Assembly (NCBI GenBank): GCA_025938055.1
Contig: JAICQC010000276.1
Location: 1 to 6,262, forward strand
From: Anaerolineales bacterium
GTDB taxonomy: Bacteria; Chloroflexota; Anaerolineae; Anaerolineales; Villigracilaceae
DNA: 6,262 bases
Direction of reading: 5' to 3'
Shown here: positions 1 through 5,743 of the stretch, piece by piece
Position numbering within the stretch: position 1 is the stretch's first letter
How the letters are laid out: every line of letters starts with the position of its first letter
Made by a program: the position numbers and the translations under genes
Notes under the pieces: model-generated
The model's input: only the letters and a program-made list of their open reading frames with translations
Databases searched by the model: none
What the model was told of the DNA's origin: nothing

Positions 1-121
1 AGAAAATGGGTTGCTGAGGCAGGCGCGCGGGGAATGCCTTCATGCCGCCATCATAGATCAACGCTAATTCCTGCAAACCGACCGAACGATAAAGGGTCAT
101 GTTGTTCTGGAAACTGTCCAT
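1..121 (-). CDS. N-terminal fragment of an uncharacterised protein, cut by the left edge
   Basis: On the minus strand an ATG at 121 opens an uninterrupted frame of 40 codons that runs off the window. It contains the segments TLYRSVGLQELALI (residues 9-22) and FPARLPQQPIF (30-40). From memory, this TLYRPVGxxELxLI...FPPRLPxQPIF pattern starts a family of small (about 120-residue) proteins common in Chloroflexota and other bacteria, sometimes given the uninformative name ADP-ribosylation/crystallin J1; no activity is established that I know of. Family members often begin at the methionine just before TLYR, so residue 8 (ATG at 100) is an equally good start. Neither start has a close Shine-Dalgarno sequence: a GAAGGGG lies too far upstream of 121. 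The gene is divergent from the one at 388. The conserved-looking sequence in a frame too short for ordinary ORF calling is the main support. Confidence 0.72.
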   Translation of the reverse strand, partial: MDSFQNNMTLYRSVGLQELALIYDGGMKAFPARLPQQPIF

Positions 122-248
122 TATCCAATTGTAAAGCCCCTTCGGCTTGGCGTGCATCTTTGCGAGGTATCCTCATTTACGCAGCAGAGGAACTTCACGG
201 TCCCTTTGCTTTGATTACATGCTCGCTCGCGCTACGCGGAAAGCCAGC

Positions 249-326
249 CGCCGTCCGTGTGGAGATTGCCGCGTCGCACACCTGCCCTGGCGGACGGCGC
301 CAGGGAAAGATGCCCTCGCAATGACA
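249..326. repeat. Hairpin-forming intergenic repeat (GGAGATTGC...CTCGCAATGACA type)
   Basis: The element has outer arms ATTGC (265-269) and GCAAT (318-322) inside the wider pattern GGAGATTGCCGCGTCGC ... CCTCGCAATGACA. Nested inside is a perfect 8-bp stem with a 5-base loop, 285-292 with 298-305 (CCCTGGCG/CGCCAGGG). A competing 9-bp inverted repeat, CGCCGTCCG at 249-257 with CGGACGGCG at 291-299, shares bases with it. From memory, the GATTGC...TCGCAATGACA pattern is that of short non-coding repeats present in many copies between genes in diverse bacterial genomes, including Chloroflexota. Only one copy lies in this window, so the repeat status rests on recognition. The exact ends are uncertain. 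Confidence 0.5.
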
Positions 327-351
327 CTGTTAAAGAGGGGCTCGCTGCGTT

Positions 352-357
352 TATAAT
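352..357 (+). promoter_or_regulatory. Candidate -10 box for the gene at 388
   Basis: A perfect TATAAT lies about 30 bases before the ATG at 388, which would give a short leader of roughly 24 bases. The best -35 candidate is only a weak TTAAAG at 330-335 with a 16-base spacer, so the assignment rests mainly on the -10 box and its position after the repeat. Confidence 0.4.
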
Positions 358-387
358 TAGGGCATACTCTTTATTGGATATGGAACC

Positions 388-783
388 ATGATCTATCACC
401 TCTCCAGCCAGGCAGCAATCTCACGTCAAAAGTTCAGCAGGGAATCCTGGGTCCGGGTCTTGAGTCTTGGGCTGTTTTACGGCTGGCAGCCGATGGGGAC
501 GCGCGTCCCCTCCATGACGGAGCTGCATGGTCTGATCGATGAATACTGGGATGGCACCTATCTGACCAACGACGGTCAGATCGTGGTCGCGGAGGATGCC
601 CTGGCGCTGGGGCGCGCTCTGTACAAATCCCTGGACGATATTCCCGATTTCAATCTGGAAGTTTCCCCGCCTGACCTGAGCAAGGTGAACCCATTCGAGT
701 ACTTTGCAGGGGATGGAAAACAGCAATTAACCGATTTCGTGAAGTTTTGCAGGCTGGGAAGTTTCTTGATATTGAGGATTTAG
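388..783 (+). CDS. Small conserved protein of unknown function
   Basis: A 131-residue soluble protein with no signal peptide or membrane segment. Recognisable blocks are YGWQPMGT (31-38), WDGTY (54-58), NDGQ (61-64) followed by EDA (69-71), an acidic helix ending SLDDIP (81-86), and a C-terminal part EYFAGDGKQQLTDFVKFCR (104-122). From memory these blocks recur in a widespread family of uncharacterised bacterial proteins of similar size, in which GW(K/Q)PxGT, the W-G-Y segment, NDGQ.V...DA and FxxFCRxGGF are the conserved points. I know of no assigned function. The start is ATG at 388; an ATG at 380 runs straight into a stop. The Shine-Dalgarno sequence is poor (GGAT/GGAA only). The gene stands alone and is convergent with the permease at 856-2142. 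Confidence 0.75.
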   Translation: MIYHLSSQAAISRQKFSRESWVRVLSLGLFYGWQPMGTRVPSMTELHGLIDEYWDGTYLTNDGQIVVAEDALALGRALYKSLDDIPDFNLEVSPPDLSKVNPFEYFAGDGKQQLTDFVKFCRLGSFLILRI

Positions 784-855
784 CAGCTCCGGCTTGTCAC
801 AGACATGGCGTTCGCAGAGCAGCAAGCCCGCCCTACCACTGAAACCATGGGGTTA

Positions 856-2142
856 TTAGAATGCCCTGTACATGGCAATGTACAGCAGGCTGGCAATTGC
901 ACAGGTCGCCAGCATCACGGGCAAGCCGCGACGGTTCCATAAGCGTGACGTGATGGGTGTTCGTGTTTTTTCGGAGAGGGAGGCAACAATGATATTGGCA
1001 GTCGAACCAATAATTGTTCCGTTCCCTCCAAACCCCGCGCCGAATGCCAGCGCCCACCATAATGGTGTGACGTCCATGCCCGTTTCGCCAAGCCCGTGAA
1101 TGACGGGGATCAGGGCAATAGTAATCGGGATATTATCAACTACGGCGGAAAGTACAGCCACGATCCAGATCAGGCTGACCCCAAACCATATCGGGGGGAT
1201 ACGGGACATGCCCTCCAGCAGACGAACAATGCTTTCCAACACACCCGCAGACTCCAATCCGCCGACCATGACAAAAAGAGCCGAAAAGAAAATCAGTACG
1301 CTCCACTCCACTCGTTTAAAGGTTGCCTGCATATCCGGCTGTACCCAGAGCAACGCGGCAGCCGCAGCACTTACAGCGATAAATGAAGGACTGATATGCA
1401 GGAAGTGATGGACAAAGAATAACAGGATGGCTGCACCCAGGATGATCAGGACCCGGCGGGCAGTCTTGGGATCATCAAGGGACTCACCTGGATTCAGACT
1501 CATGACAGCCTGGGCATTGCCTGGCTGCTTCGACAATTCATCACGGAACAGGAAGCGCAGCAGGACTAATGTAACCACCCATACGACCGCCACAATCGGA
1601 AGAGAATAAATAAGAAAGTCAGTGAAGGAAAGTCCGGCTGCCGAGCCAATGAGCACGTTTGGCGGGTCGCCAACCAACGTTGCTACCCCACCTGTATTTG
1701 AAAGCAAGGCTTCAGCAATCAGGTAGGGGAGTGGGCTCATCCCGAGGATCTCACAAATCAGAATCGTTACCGGCGCAATGAGGACGACGGTAGTTACATT
1801 ATCGAGAAACATCGAAAGGACAGTCGTGACGCTGCTGAGTAAGACAAACAGGCGCACGGGCTTTCCCCGGGAGGCTCGCGCCGCCCATACGGCAAGATAT
1901 TGAAAAAATCCCGTTGGCTCGAGCATGGCAACCAGGAGCATCATGCCCAGCAAGAGCCCCAGCGTATTGAAGTCGACCGCCTCCAGGGCAGCTTCTTCTG
2001 AATAAAACCCCAGGAGTTTCCCAGCCCCAACCATACAAACCGCCCCAAAAATCCCAATGATGGAGCGATGGACCTTCTCCGAAAGAATCAATACGAGGCT
2101 CACTGTGAAGATCAGGCTTGAAAGGATGGCGGAAATCAACAT
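856..2142 (-). CDS. ArsB/NhaD-type (ion transporter superfamily) membrane permease
   Basis: A 428-residue inner-membrane protein, close to the usual length of ArsB/NhaD/CitMHS permeases, with about 11-12 hydrophobic segments. It shows the two-repeat signature of the superfamily. The first half has FLDNVTTVV (Asp114-Asn115) followed by the re-entrant loop GGVATLVGDPPNVLIGSAAG (151-170). The second half has VVDNIPITIALIP (Asp336-Asn337) followed by GAGFGGNGTIIGSTANIIV (368-386). Family members move Na+/H+, arsenite or anions; the substrate cannot be settled from sequence, and no arsenic-resistance genes (arsR, arsC, arsA) are adjacent. The start at 2142 is supported by GTGGAG (2153-2148), 5 bases upstream and overlapping the stop codon of the CBS gene. 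The 2-base gap implies translational coupling. The last codons contain a strong hairpin. Confidence 0.9.
   Translation of the reverse strand: MLISAILSSLIFTVSLVLILSEKVHRSIIGIFGAVCMVGAGKLLGFYSEEAALEAVDFNTLGLLLGMMLLVAMLEPTGFFQYLAVWAARASRGKPVRLFVLLSSVTTVLSMFLDNVTTVVLIAPVTILICEILGMSPLPYLIAEALLSNTGGVATLVGDPPNVLIGSAAGLSFTDFLIYSLPIVAVVWVVTLVLLRFLFRDELSKQPGNAQAVMSLNPGESLDDPKTARRVLIILGAAILLFFVHHFLHISPSFIAVSAAAAALLWVQPDMQATFKRVEWSVLIFFSALFVMVGGLESAGVLESIVRLLEGMSRIPPIWFGVSLIWIVAVLSAVVDNIPITIALIPVIHGLGETGMDVTPLWWALAFGAGFGGNGTIIGSTANIIVASLSEKTRTPITSRLWNRRGLPVMLATCAIASLLYIAMYRAF
863..890. terminator. Strong hairpin at the convergent gene ends, possible bidirectional terminator
   Basis: CTGTACAT at 866-873 and ATGTACAG at 878-885 form a perfect 8-bp stem with a 4-base loop. 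GCC (863-865) and GGC (888-890) extend the stem past a 2-base bulge. It sits within the last codons of the minus-strand permease and about 80 bases downstream of the plus-strand gene ending at 783. There is no clean U-run on either side; the minus-strand exit is only AT-rich (ATTCTAATAA). It could serve as a terminator or 3'-end stabiliser for either transcript, or be a coincidence of coding sequence. Confidence 0.3.
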
Positions 2143-2144
2143 CG

Positions 2145-2603
2145 CTACTCCACTTTGACCCAGCCGGAAAGAATGGTCGTCCCAATGTCCACCCGTGATG
2201 CCACCCCGACGAGTTTCCTATTCTCCGAGACGACAGGCATATCATGCAGATCATGCTGCAGCATCAGAGCGTAGGCGCGCAACAATCCGCTGTCTTCATA
2301 GACGGTGATGGCAGGCTTTAGAATGGATCGAATGGATCCATCAAGCGTACTTGCCGGGGGGATGGTGGTTTCCACCGCGCCAAAGTCGTGGACGAAATCC
2401 AGGTCTGCAATGAAGTTTATAAAGTCCGGGAGCTGAAGATTAAGAAGGTCACGCAAGCCAACAACTCCAATCGGTTTTTCATCCTTATCAAGGACAGGCA
2501 AGAGCCCGACATGTTTTTGCACGAAAACCGCGGCGGCTTCACGTATGCTGGCTGTGTCTGGAATAGAGACCACATTACGTTTCATACACACACTAATATT
2601 CAT
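2145..2603 (-). CDS. Two-CBS-domain protein, probable regulator of the adjacent permease
   Basis: A 152-residue soluble protein made of a CBS (Bateman) pair. CBS1 covers about residues 1-57, with the closing motif IGVVGLRDLL (45-54). CBS2 covers about 93-147, with LVGVASRVDIG (131-141). They are joined by an acidic/aromatic linker (59-80). CBS pairs bind adenine nucleotides such as AMP, ATP or c-di-AMP and act as sensory modules. The start is ATG at 2603 because AAGGAG (2614-2609) lies 5 bases upstream; an in-frame ATG at 2651 would add 16 residues but lacks such a site. The gene ends 2 bases before the ArsB/NhaD-type permease, so the two proteins are probably made together and the CBS unit may gate or sense for the permease (inference). 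A 9-bp in-frame tandem duplication encodes the SIRSI segment (90-94). Confidence 0.88.
   Translation of the reverse strand: MNISVCMKRNVVSIPDTASIREAAAVFVQKHVGLLPVLDKDEKPIGVVGLRDLLNLQLPDFINFIADLDFVHDFGAVETTIPPASTLDGSIRSILKPAITVYEDSGLLRAYALMLQHDLHDMPVVSENRKLVGVASRVDIGTTILSGWVKVE
2321..2338. repeat. In-frame 9-bp tandem duplication in the CBS gene
   Basis: GAATGGATC occurs twice back to back (2321-2329 and 2330-2338). On the coding minus strand it gives a repeated Ser-Ile pair at residues 90-94, at the start of the second CBS domain. It is divisible by three and keeps the frame, so it is probably a neutral slippage duplication or chance. Confidence 0.5.
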
Positions 2604-2612
2604 TCGTTCTCC

Positions 2613-2651
2613 TTGATTCTTCACCATCACACCACCAGTCCAGAGAATCAA
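2613..2651. promoter_or_regulatory. 8-bp inverted repeat touching the CBS gene ribosome binding site
   Basis: TTGATTCT (2613-2620) and AGAATCAA (2644-2651) are perfect reverse complements separated by 23 bases. In the minus-strand transcript the second arm ends in the AA of the AAGGAG ribosome binding site of the CBS gene. It could form a leader stem that partly hides this site. Alternatively it could be an operator: the arm centres are 31 bp apart, close to three helical turns. No specific regulator is recognised. Confidence 0.4.
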
Positions 2652-2668
2652 TTACAGACGATGCCGTT

Positions 2669-3544
2669 CTACACTCCTGTGAGCTGCGAACTTATAGCCC
2701 AGAGGTTTTTTTGCGTTTCTCTGTTGTAGGCATATTTATTGGCTTTCACTTCCACGCCCGGCGCTTCCCAATACTTACCGGTCTGTTGTTCGGCAGCAGG
2801 GTCGGCGGCAAGCCATACGTAGGTCTCTGCCATCTTTTCAGGCGTCATGGCGAATTTGCGCTTGAGTGCATACATTTTCATCAGCCACTTTGGCAGGTGT
2901 GCAAGCCGTTCATTTGGAATGGCAACGTTGCCGACGCGTACGCAATGCACGCTTACCCCTGTACCTCGAAGTCGTTCCGCCAGTTCAAACGTAAACATAA
3001 CCTGAGCCTGCTTGGAATGGTAATAGGCGTGCTGCAGATTAAACTTCCGCTCGCCATACAGGTTATCGAACTCAATATCCAGGAAGGGGTAGGAAATTAA
3101 TCCTTTGCTTGCGACGGTGATCACCCGGCTGGGAGCACTCGCCTTGAGAACGTCCAGCAGCAAATGGGTCAACAAGAAAGGCCCCAGATGGTTGGTGGCA
3201 AACACACTTTCCAGTCCCTCAGGGGTAAAACTGGGTTCTTTTTGGATGTGATCAAAGTTCGCGGCATTATGGATCAACACATCGAGACTTTCATGGCGCT
3301 GGCTGAATGTACCGACAAACTGATGTATAGAGTTCTGTGAAGACATATCCACTTGTATCAGTTCCACGTTAGAGCTATTTGCTGCCTGCCTGGCCTCTTT
3401 CACCGCCTGCTCGCCTCGATCCTTCGAACGGCATGCCAGCACAACCGATGCGCCAAGCCTTGCCAGTTGAATCACCGCGGCTTTTCCGATCCCCGAATTC
3501 CCACCGGTAATGATGATCGTCTTATTGTGTAAATCGTAATCCAT
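2669..3544 (-). CDS. Short-chain dehydrogenase/reductase, retinol-dehydrogenase-like
   Basis: A 291-residue classical SDR with a Rossmann fold for NAD(P)H. Visible motifs are the TGGNSGIG nucleotide loop (13-20), an Arg after strand 2 (ACRSKDR, Arg39) that favours NADP(H), and Asp66 in QVDMSS. HNAA (92-95) stands in place of the usual NNAG. Asn118, Ser146 (VASKG), Tyr174 and Lys178 (YYHSK) complete the catalytic Asn-Ser-Tyr-Lys set. The overall pattern, with LESVFATNHLGPFLLTHLLL and the YYHSKQAQVMF helix, matches retinol dehydrogenase/WWOX-like SDRs, which are often annotated by that name in bacteria without a known substrate. After strand 6 the usual PG is replaced: CVRVGNVAIPN has Val where Pro is expected. 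The start is ATG at 3544, with TTTGGAG 6 bases upstream; a TTG at 3589 would add 15 residues and has no good site. The CBS gene follows after 65 bases. Confidence 0.9.
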   Translation of the reverse strand: MDYDLHNKTIIITGGNSGIGKAAVIQLARLGASVVLACRSKDRGEQAVKEARQAANSSNVELIQVDMSSQNSIHQFVGTFSQRHESLDVLIHNAANFDHIQKEPSFTPEGLESVFATNHLGPFLLTHLLLDVLKASAPSRVITVASKGLISYPFLDIEFDNLYGERKFNLQHAYYHSKQAQVMFTFELAERLRGTGVSVHCVRVGNVAIPNERLAHLPKWLMKMYALKRKFAMTPEKMAETYVWLAADPAAEQQTGKYWEAPGVEVKANKYAYNRETQKNLWAISSQLTGV

Positions 3545-3746
3545 GCGTTTCTCCAAAGAAGATAGGTGCGAAGCCAGCTTGGTTTTCAAGAGTATCCCTA
3601 CCAGAAACGGCTGAGATGTTCATTTTATCAAACCAGTCCGGGAAGCAGTGCAGCGCCTATGGAATATTGTACAATACGAATCTTCTATGTCCTGATGATC
3701 GTGCTTCCACGACACAGCACATATTGTTGAATCAGAAAGAAACCTC
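3545..3746. promoter_or_regulatory. Divergent promoter region between dehydrogenase and hydrolase
   Basis: This 202-base non-coding stretch must drive both divergent genes. For the dehydrogenase, the minus strand reads TGATAAAAT at 3630-3622, an extended -10 (TGnTAAAAT) without a good -35, giving a leader of about 70 bases. A perfect palindrome lies upstream of it. A small 5-bp hairpin (TCGTG 3699-3703 with CACGA 3708-3712) lies in the hydrolase leader side. I cannot assign a clear promoter to the hydrolase. Confidence 0.4.
3665..3676. promoter_or_regulatory. Perfect 12-bp palindrome, candidate operator
   Basis: TATTGTACAATA is identical to its reverse complement and sits in the divergent intergenic region, about 40 bp upstream of the candidate dehydrogenase -10 box and about 70 bp before the hydrolase start. 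This is a typical place for a dimeric repressor or activator. No regulator gene lies in the window, and the sequence also resembles back-to-back -10 boxes (TACAAT in both directions). Confidence 0.35.
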
Positions 3747-4946
3747 ATGACCAATGCAAATACATCCTTCGCACAGCGAAGCCTGAAAAAAATCCATTTC
3801 AATCATCAGGATATGGACTACTATCTTTCCTGGATCCTTGGCCGCGAAATTTACGACGGCAGCGACCATGAGGAGTGTCTATCCACAGCCAGAAGGATCA
3901 CCGATGCAGATGCAGACAGCTGGCAGCGGGAATGGGGCATCCTGGCAGCACAGGTCCAACAGCAGGCTGAGGGGGCCCTGCAAAACGGTGAACGGGAAAC
4001 CGCACGCAAGGTATTCCTGCGAGCCAGCACCTACCATCGTGCGCCGCTCTTCATCATGGGTCGGCACCATTCTGACTTCTACCGCCGCTGGCAGGCAATG
4101 CAGACCTGCTTCCAAAAAGCCGCGCAACTTTCCAATCCAGTCATCGAACCCATCGAAGTCCCATTTAACGGACATATTTTGCCAGGTTATTTCTGGAAGG
4201 CAGACAACAATCCGGAGCCTCGCCCGACTCTGATCATAGTGGGAGGCGTCGAAACCTGGGCAGAGGACTGTTACTTTATGATCGGTCCGGTGGGTGCAGA
4301 GCGAGGCTATAACGTCATCACCGCTGACCTTGCAGGACAGGGCATGAATCCAGATCGGGGTTTGCATTTCGGCGCGCGCATGGAAGTCACTGCCAGGGCA
4401 TTGGTGGATTACGCGCTCTCTCGTCCAGAAGTGGACCCGGACCGGCTCGCGCTGTTCGGTTTTAGCTGGGGCGGGCATATTGCTTTCAAAGCCGCACGCT
4501 TTGACCCGCGCATCAAGGCGATGATTGCCAACCCACCCATGCCAGATGTTTTTCGTTCTGTCCTTGCCCAGCAAAAGGGTCATAACCGGCACGATCCGGT
4601 CAGCCGCACGGCGTTCGACCAGATCGTTTGGCGCTTCGGTCTAAAGATCAGTTTTCACCCCAGAGACATTGCCGCGCGTTTCGGCAAAGCCTGGGACTAT
4701 CTGACGAATGGGAAAGTGAATGTGAACCAGATCCACTGCCCAACCCTCTTGCTTGCAGGCGAAGGCGAAGCACCTGTGACACTTGATATCGTTCGCGAGT
4801 GTTTTGAGCAGCTTCCCAACCCACAAAAGAAGATGATCATATTTACCAGAGAAGAGGGCGGCGAGGCGCATTGTCAGGTGGATAACCTGGCATTGCCCAA
4901 CCGGACGATCTTCGACTGGCTGGACGAGGTTTGGCAGAGCAGGTAA
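3747..4946 (+). CDS. Alpha/beta hydrolase with N-terminal helical domain
   Basis: A 399-residue cytosolic enzyme. Residues 1-130 form a helical cap or dimerisation domain (for example WGILAAQVQQQAEGAL, 63-78, and ARKVFLRASTYHRAP, 86-100). The hydrolase fold starts with IEPIEVPFNGHILPGYFW (133-150) and TLIIVGG (161-167). The nucleophile elbow is GFSWGG with Ser240 (238-243). The terminal part CPTLLLAGEGE (331-341) supplies the acid, and EEGGEAHCQ (369-377) supplies His375. This arrangement matches the DUF1100/2,6-dihydropseudooxynicotine-hydrolase-like group of C-C bond or ester hydrolases; the substrate is unknown. The acid position appears to carry Glu (339 or 341) where Asp is usual. The start at 3747 has only a purine-rich AGAAAGAA upstream. 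The stop lies 8 bases from the convergent ABC permease stop. Confidence 0.85.
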   Translation: MTNANTSFAQRSLKKIHFNHQDMDYYLSWILGREIYDGSDHEECLSTARRITDADADSWQREWGILAAQVQQQAEGALQNGERETARKVFLRASTYHRAPLFIMGRHHSDFYRRWQAMQTCFQKAAQLSNPVIEPIEVPFNGHILPGYFWKADNNPEPRPTLIIVGGVETWAEDCYFMIGPVGAERGYNVITADLAGQGMNPDRGLHFGARMEVTARALVDYALSRPEVDPDRLALFGFSWGGHIAFKAARFDPRIKAMIANPPMPDVFRSVLAQQKGHNRHDPVSRTAFDQIVWRFGLKISFHPRDIAARFGKAWDYLTNGKVNVNQIHCPTLLLAGEGEAPVTLDIVRECFEQLPNPQKKMIIFTREEGGEAHCQVDNLALPNRTIFDWLDEVWQSR

Positions 4947-4954
4947 GTTGTCAC

Positions 4955-5743
4955 TCAACTCGTTTGGTCGGCATTGCGCCACCAATAAAATGTGGCGGCA
5001 AGTCCTAGCAGGCTGGTAAGGATGACGAGCAGATAACTGTGGGAACCAATAAGCTCTGCGCGTGGACCCGCAGCTCCGCTGAATAGTGCAGGCACTGACC
5101 ACGGGAACCAATCTCCCCAGCCGGTGATCGCCGCAATCTGAGCAAGAATCACCGTGAAGATTGTCCAGCCAATGGGGAGCAGGTCACCGCGACCGAGGCT
5201 CGCCAGCAGCGCAACAAGGGACAACAATCCAATTGTCAGCATGCTGGTGCCGATCACATCCATGAACCCCCTACGCAGCAGTTGCTGAGACCAGCCCGGA
5301 ATGTCCACCAGGCTGCCGATCACGAGCCCAAGCCCAAAGATAAATAGAGATAGCGCCAGCGTCCACACCGCGATGACTACAAACTTAGCTGCGATAATTG
5401 CTTCCCGCGCGGTAGGCAATGCCAGTAATTCCTTTGCTGTATGGTCTGAGAACTCGCGCCCAAATACCCAGGTTGTGATGATGGCAAACAGGATGGCGCC
5501 GCCAACTGCAACCGCCTGCGCCAGAATACCGAAGAAGGTGGGCCAGTCGGCGACCCCCGCCACAAGCTGGGCTTTTGCGGTGATCAGACCCATCGAGCGC
5601 GCCGCAGCGGGGTCCTTCAAAATGATCATAAATAGACCGCCCATCAATGGCATAATGGAAAACCCAAGAACCGTGAAGAGAGGGACTTTGGAACGGCGTA
5701 CTTTAAGCGCCTCTGCCCACAGCGCAGCAGAAAAGCCCTTCAT
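4955..5743 (-). CDS. ABC-2 type transporter permease (BcrB-like)
   Basis: A 262-residue membrane protein with six hydrophobic helices, at about residues 21-42, 70-92, 117-142, 163-184, 188-208 and 236-254. Between helices 2 and 3 is the cytoplasmic coupling segment WVFGREFSDHTAKELLALP (92-110), a hallmark of ABC-2 permeases that pair with BcrA/NatA-like ATPases. It forms the membrane channel of an exporter; substrates in the group include bacitracin-like peptides, lantibiotics and other amphiphiles, and none can be assigned here. The ATG at 5743 overlaps the ATPase stop (ATGA), and GGGAGG (5755-5750) lies 6 bases upstream, so the two genes are translationally coupled. Two copies per complex would be expected, because only one permease gene is visible. 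Confidence 0.88.
   Translation of the reverse strand: MKGFSAALWAEALKVRRSKVPLFTVLGFSIMPLMGGLFMIILKDPAAARSMGLITAKAQLVAGVADWPTFFGILAQAVAVGGAILFAIITTWVFGREFSDHTAKELLALPTAREAIIAAKFVVIAVWTLALSLFIFGLGLVIGSLVDIPGWSQQLLRRGFMDVIGTSMLTIGLLSLVALLASLGRGDLLPIGWTIFTVILAQIAAITGWGDWFPWSVPALFSGAAGPRAELIGSHSYLLVILTSLLGLAATFYWWRNADQTS

Larger units (their letters stand above)
122..387. other. Divergent intergenic region with a dispersed-type repeat
   Basis: This 266-base stretch lies between two divergently oriented genes and should hold both of their promoters. Its right half carries the hairpin-rich repeat described separately and a TATAAT box. Open frames crossing it (for example the plus-strand frame from 34 to 324) give low-complexity Arg/Cys/Pro-rich translations without recognisable family features, so I treat it as non-coding. 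Nothing distinctive is visible in 122-240 apart from GC-rich runs. Confidence 0.6.

Noticed and set aside
34..356. Overlapping plus-strand open frames in the left intergenic region
   Set aside because: They run across the truncated gene start and the hairpin repeat, and their Cys/Arg/Pro-rich translations look non-coding.
791..828. 6-bp inverted repeat GGCTTG/CAAGCC in the convergent gap
   Set aside because: The arms are short with a 26-base loop, which is expected by chance.
2388..3100. Plus-strand open frames opposite the CBS gene and dehydrogenase
   Set aside because: They overlap two well-supported genes and have no recognisable protein features.
3879..4592. Long minus-strand open frame of 237 codons
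   Set aside because: It lies entirely antisense to the alpha/beta hydrolase, whose motifs and frame are convincing; its translation shows no family features.
4946..4960. Short hairpin AGTTG-TCACT-CAACT between the convergent stops
   Set aside because: A 5-bp AT-rich stem without a U-run is too weak to call a terminator.
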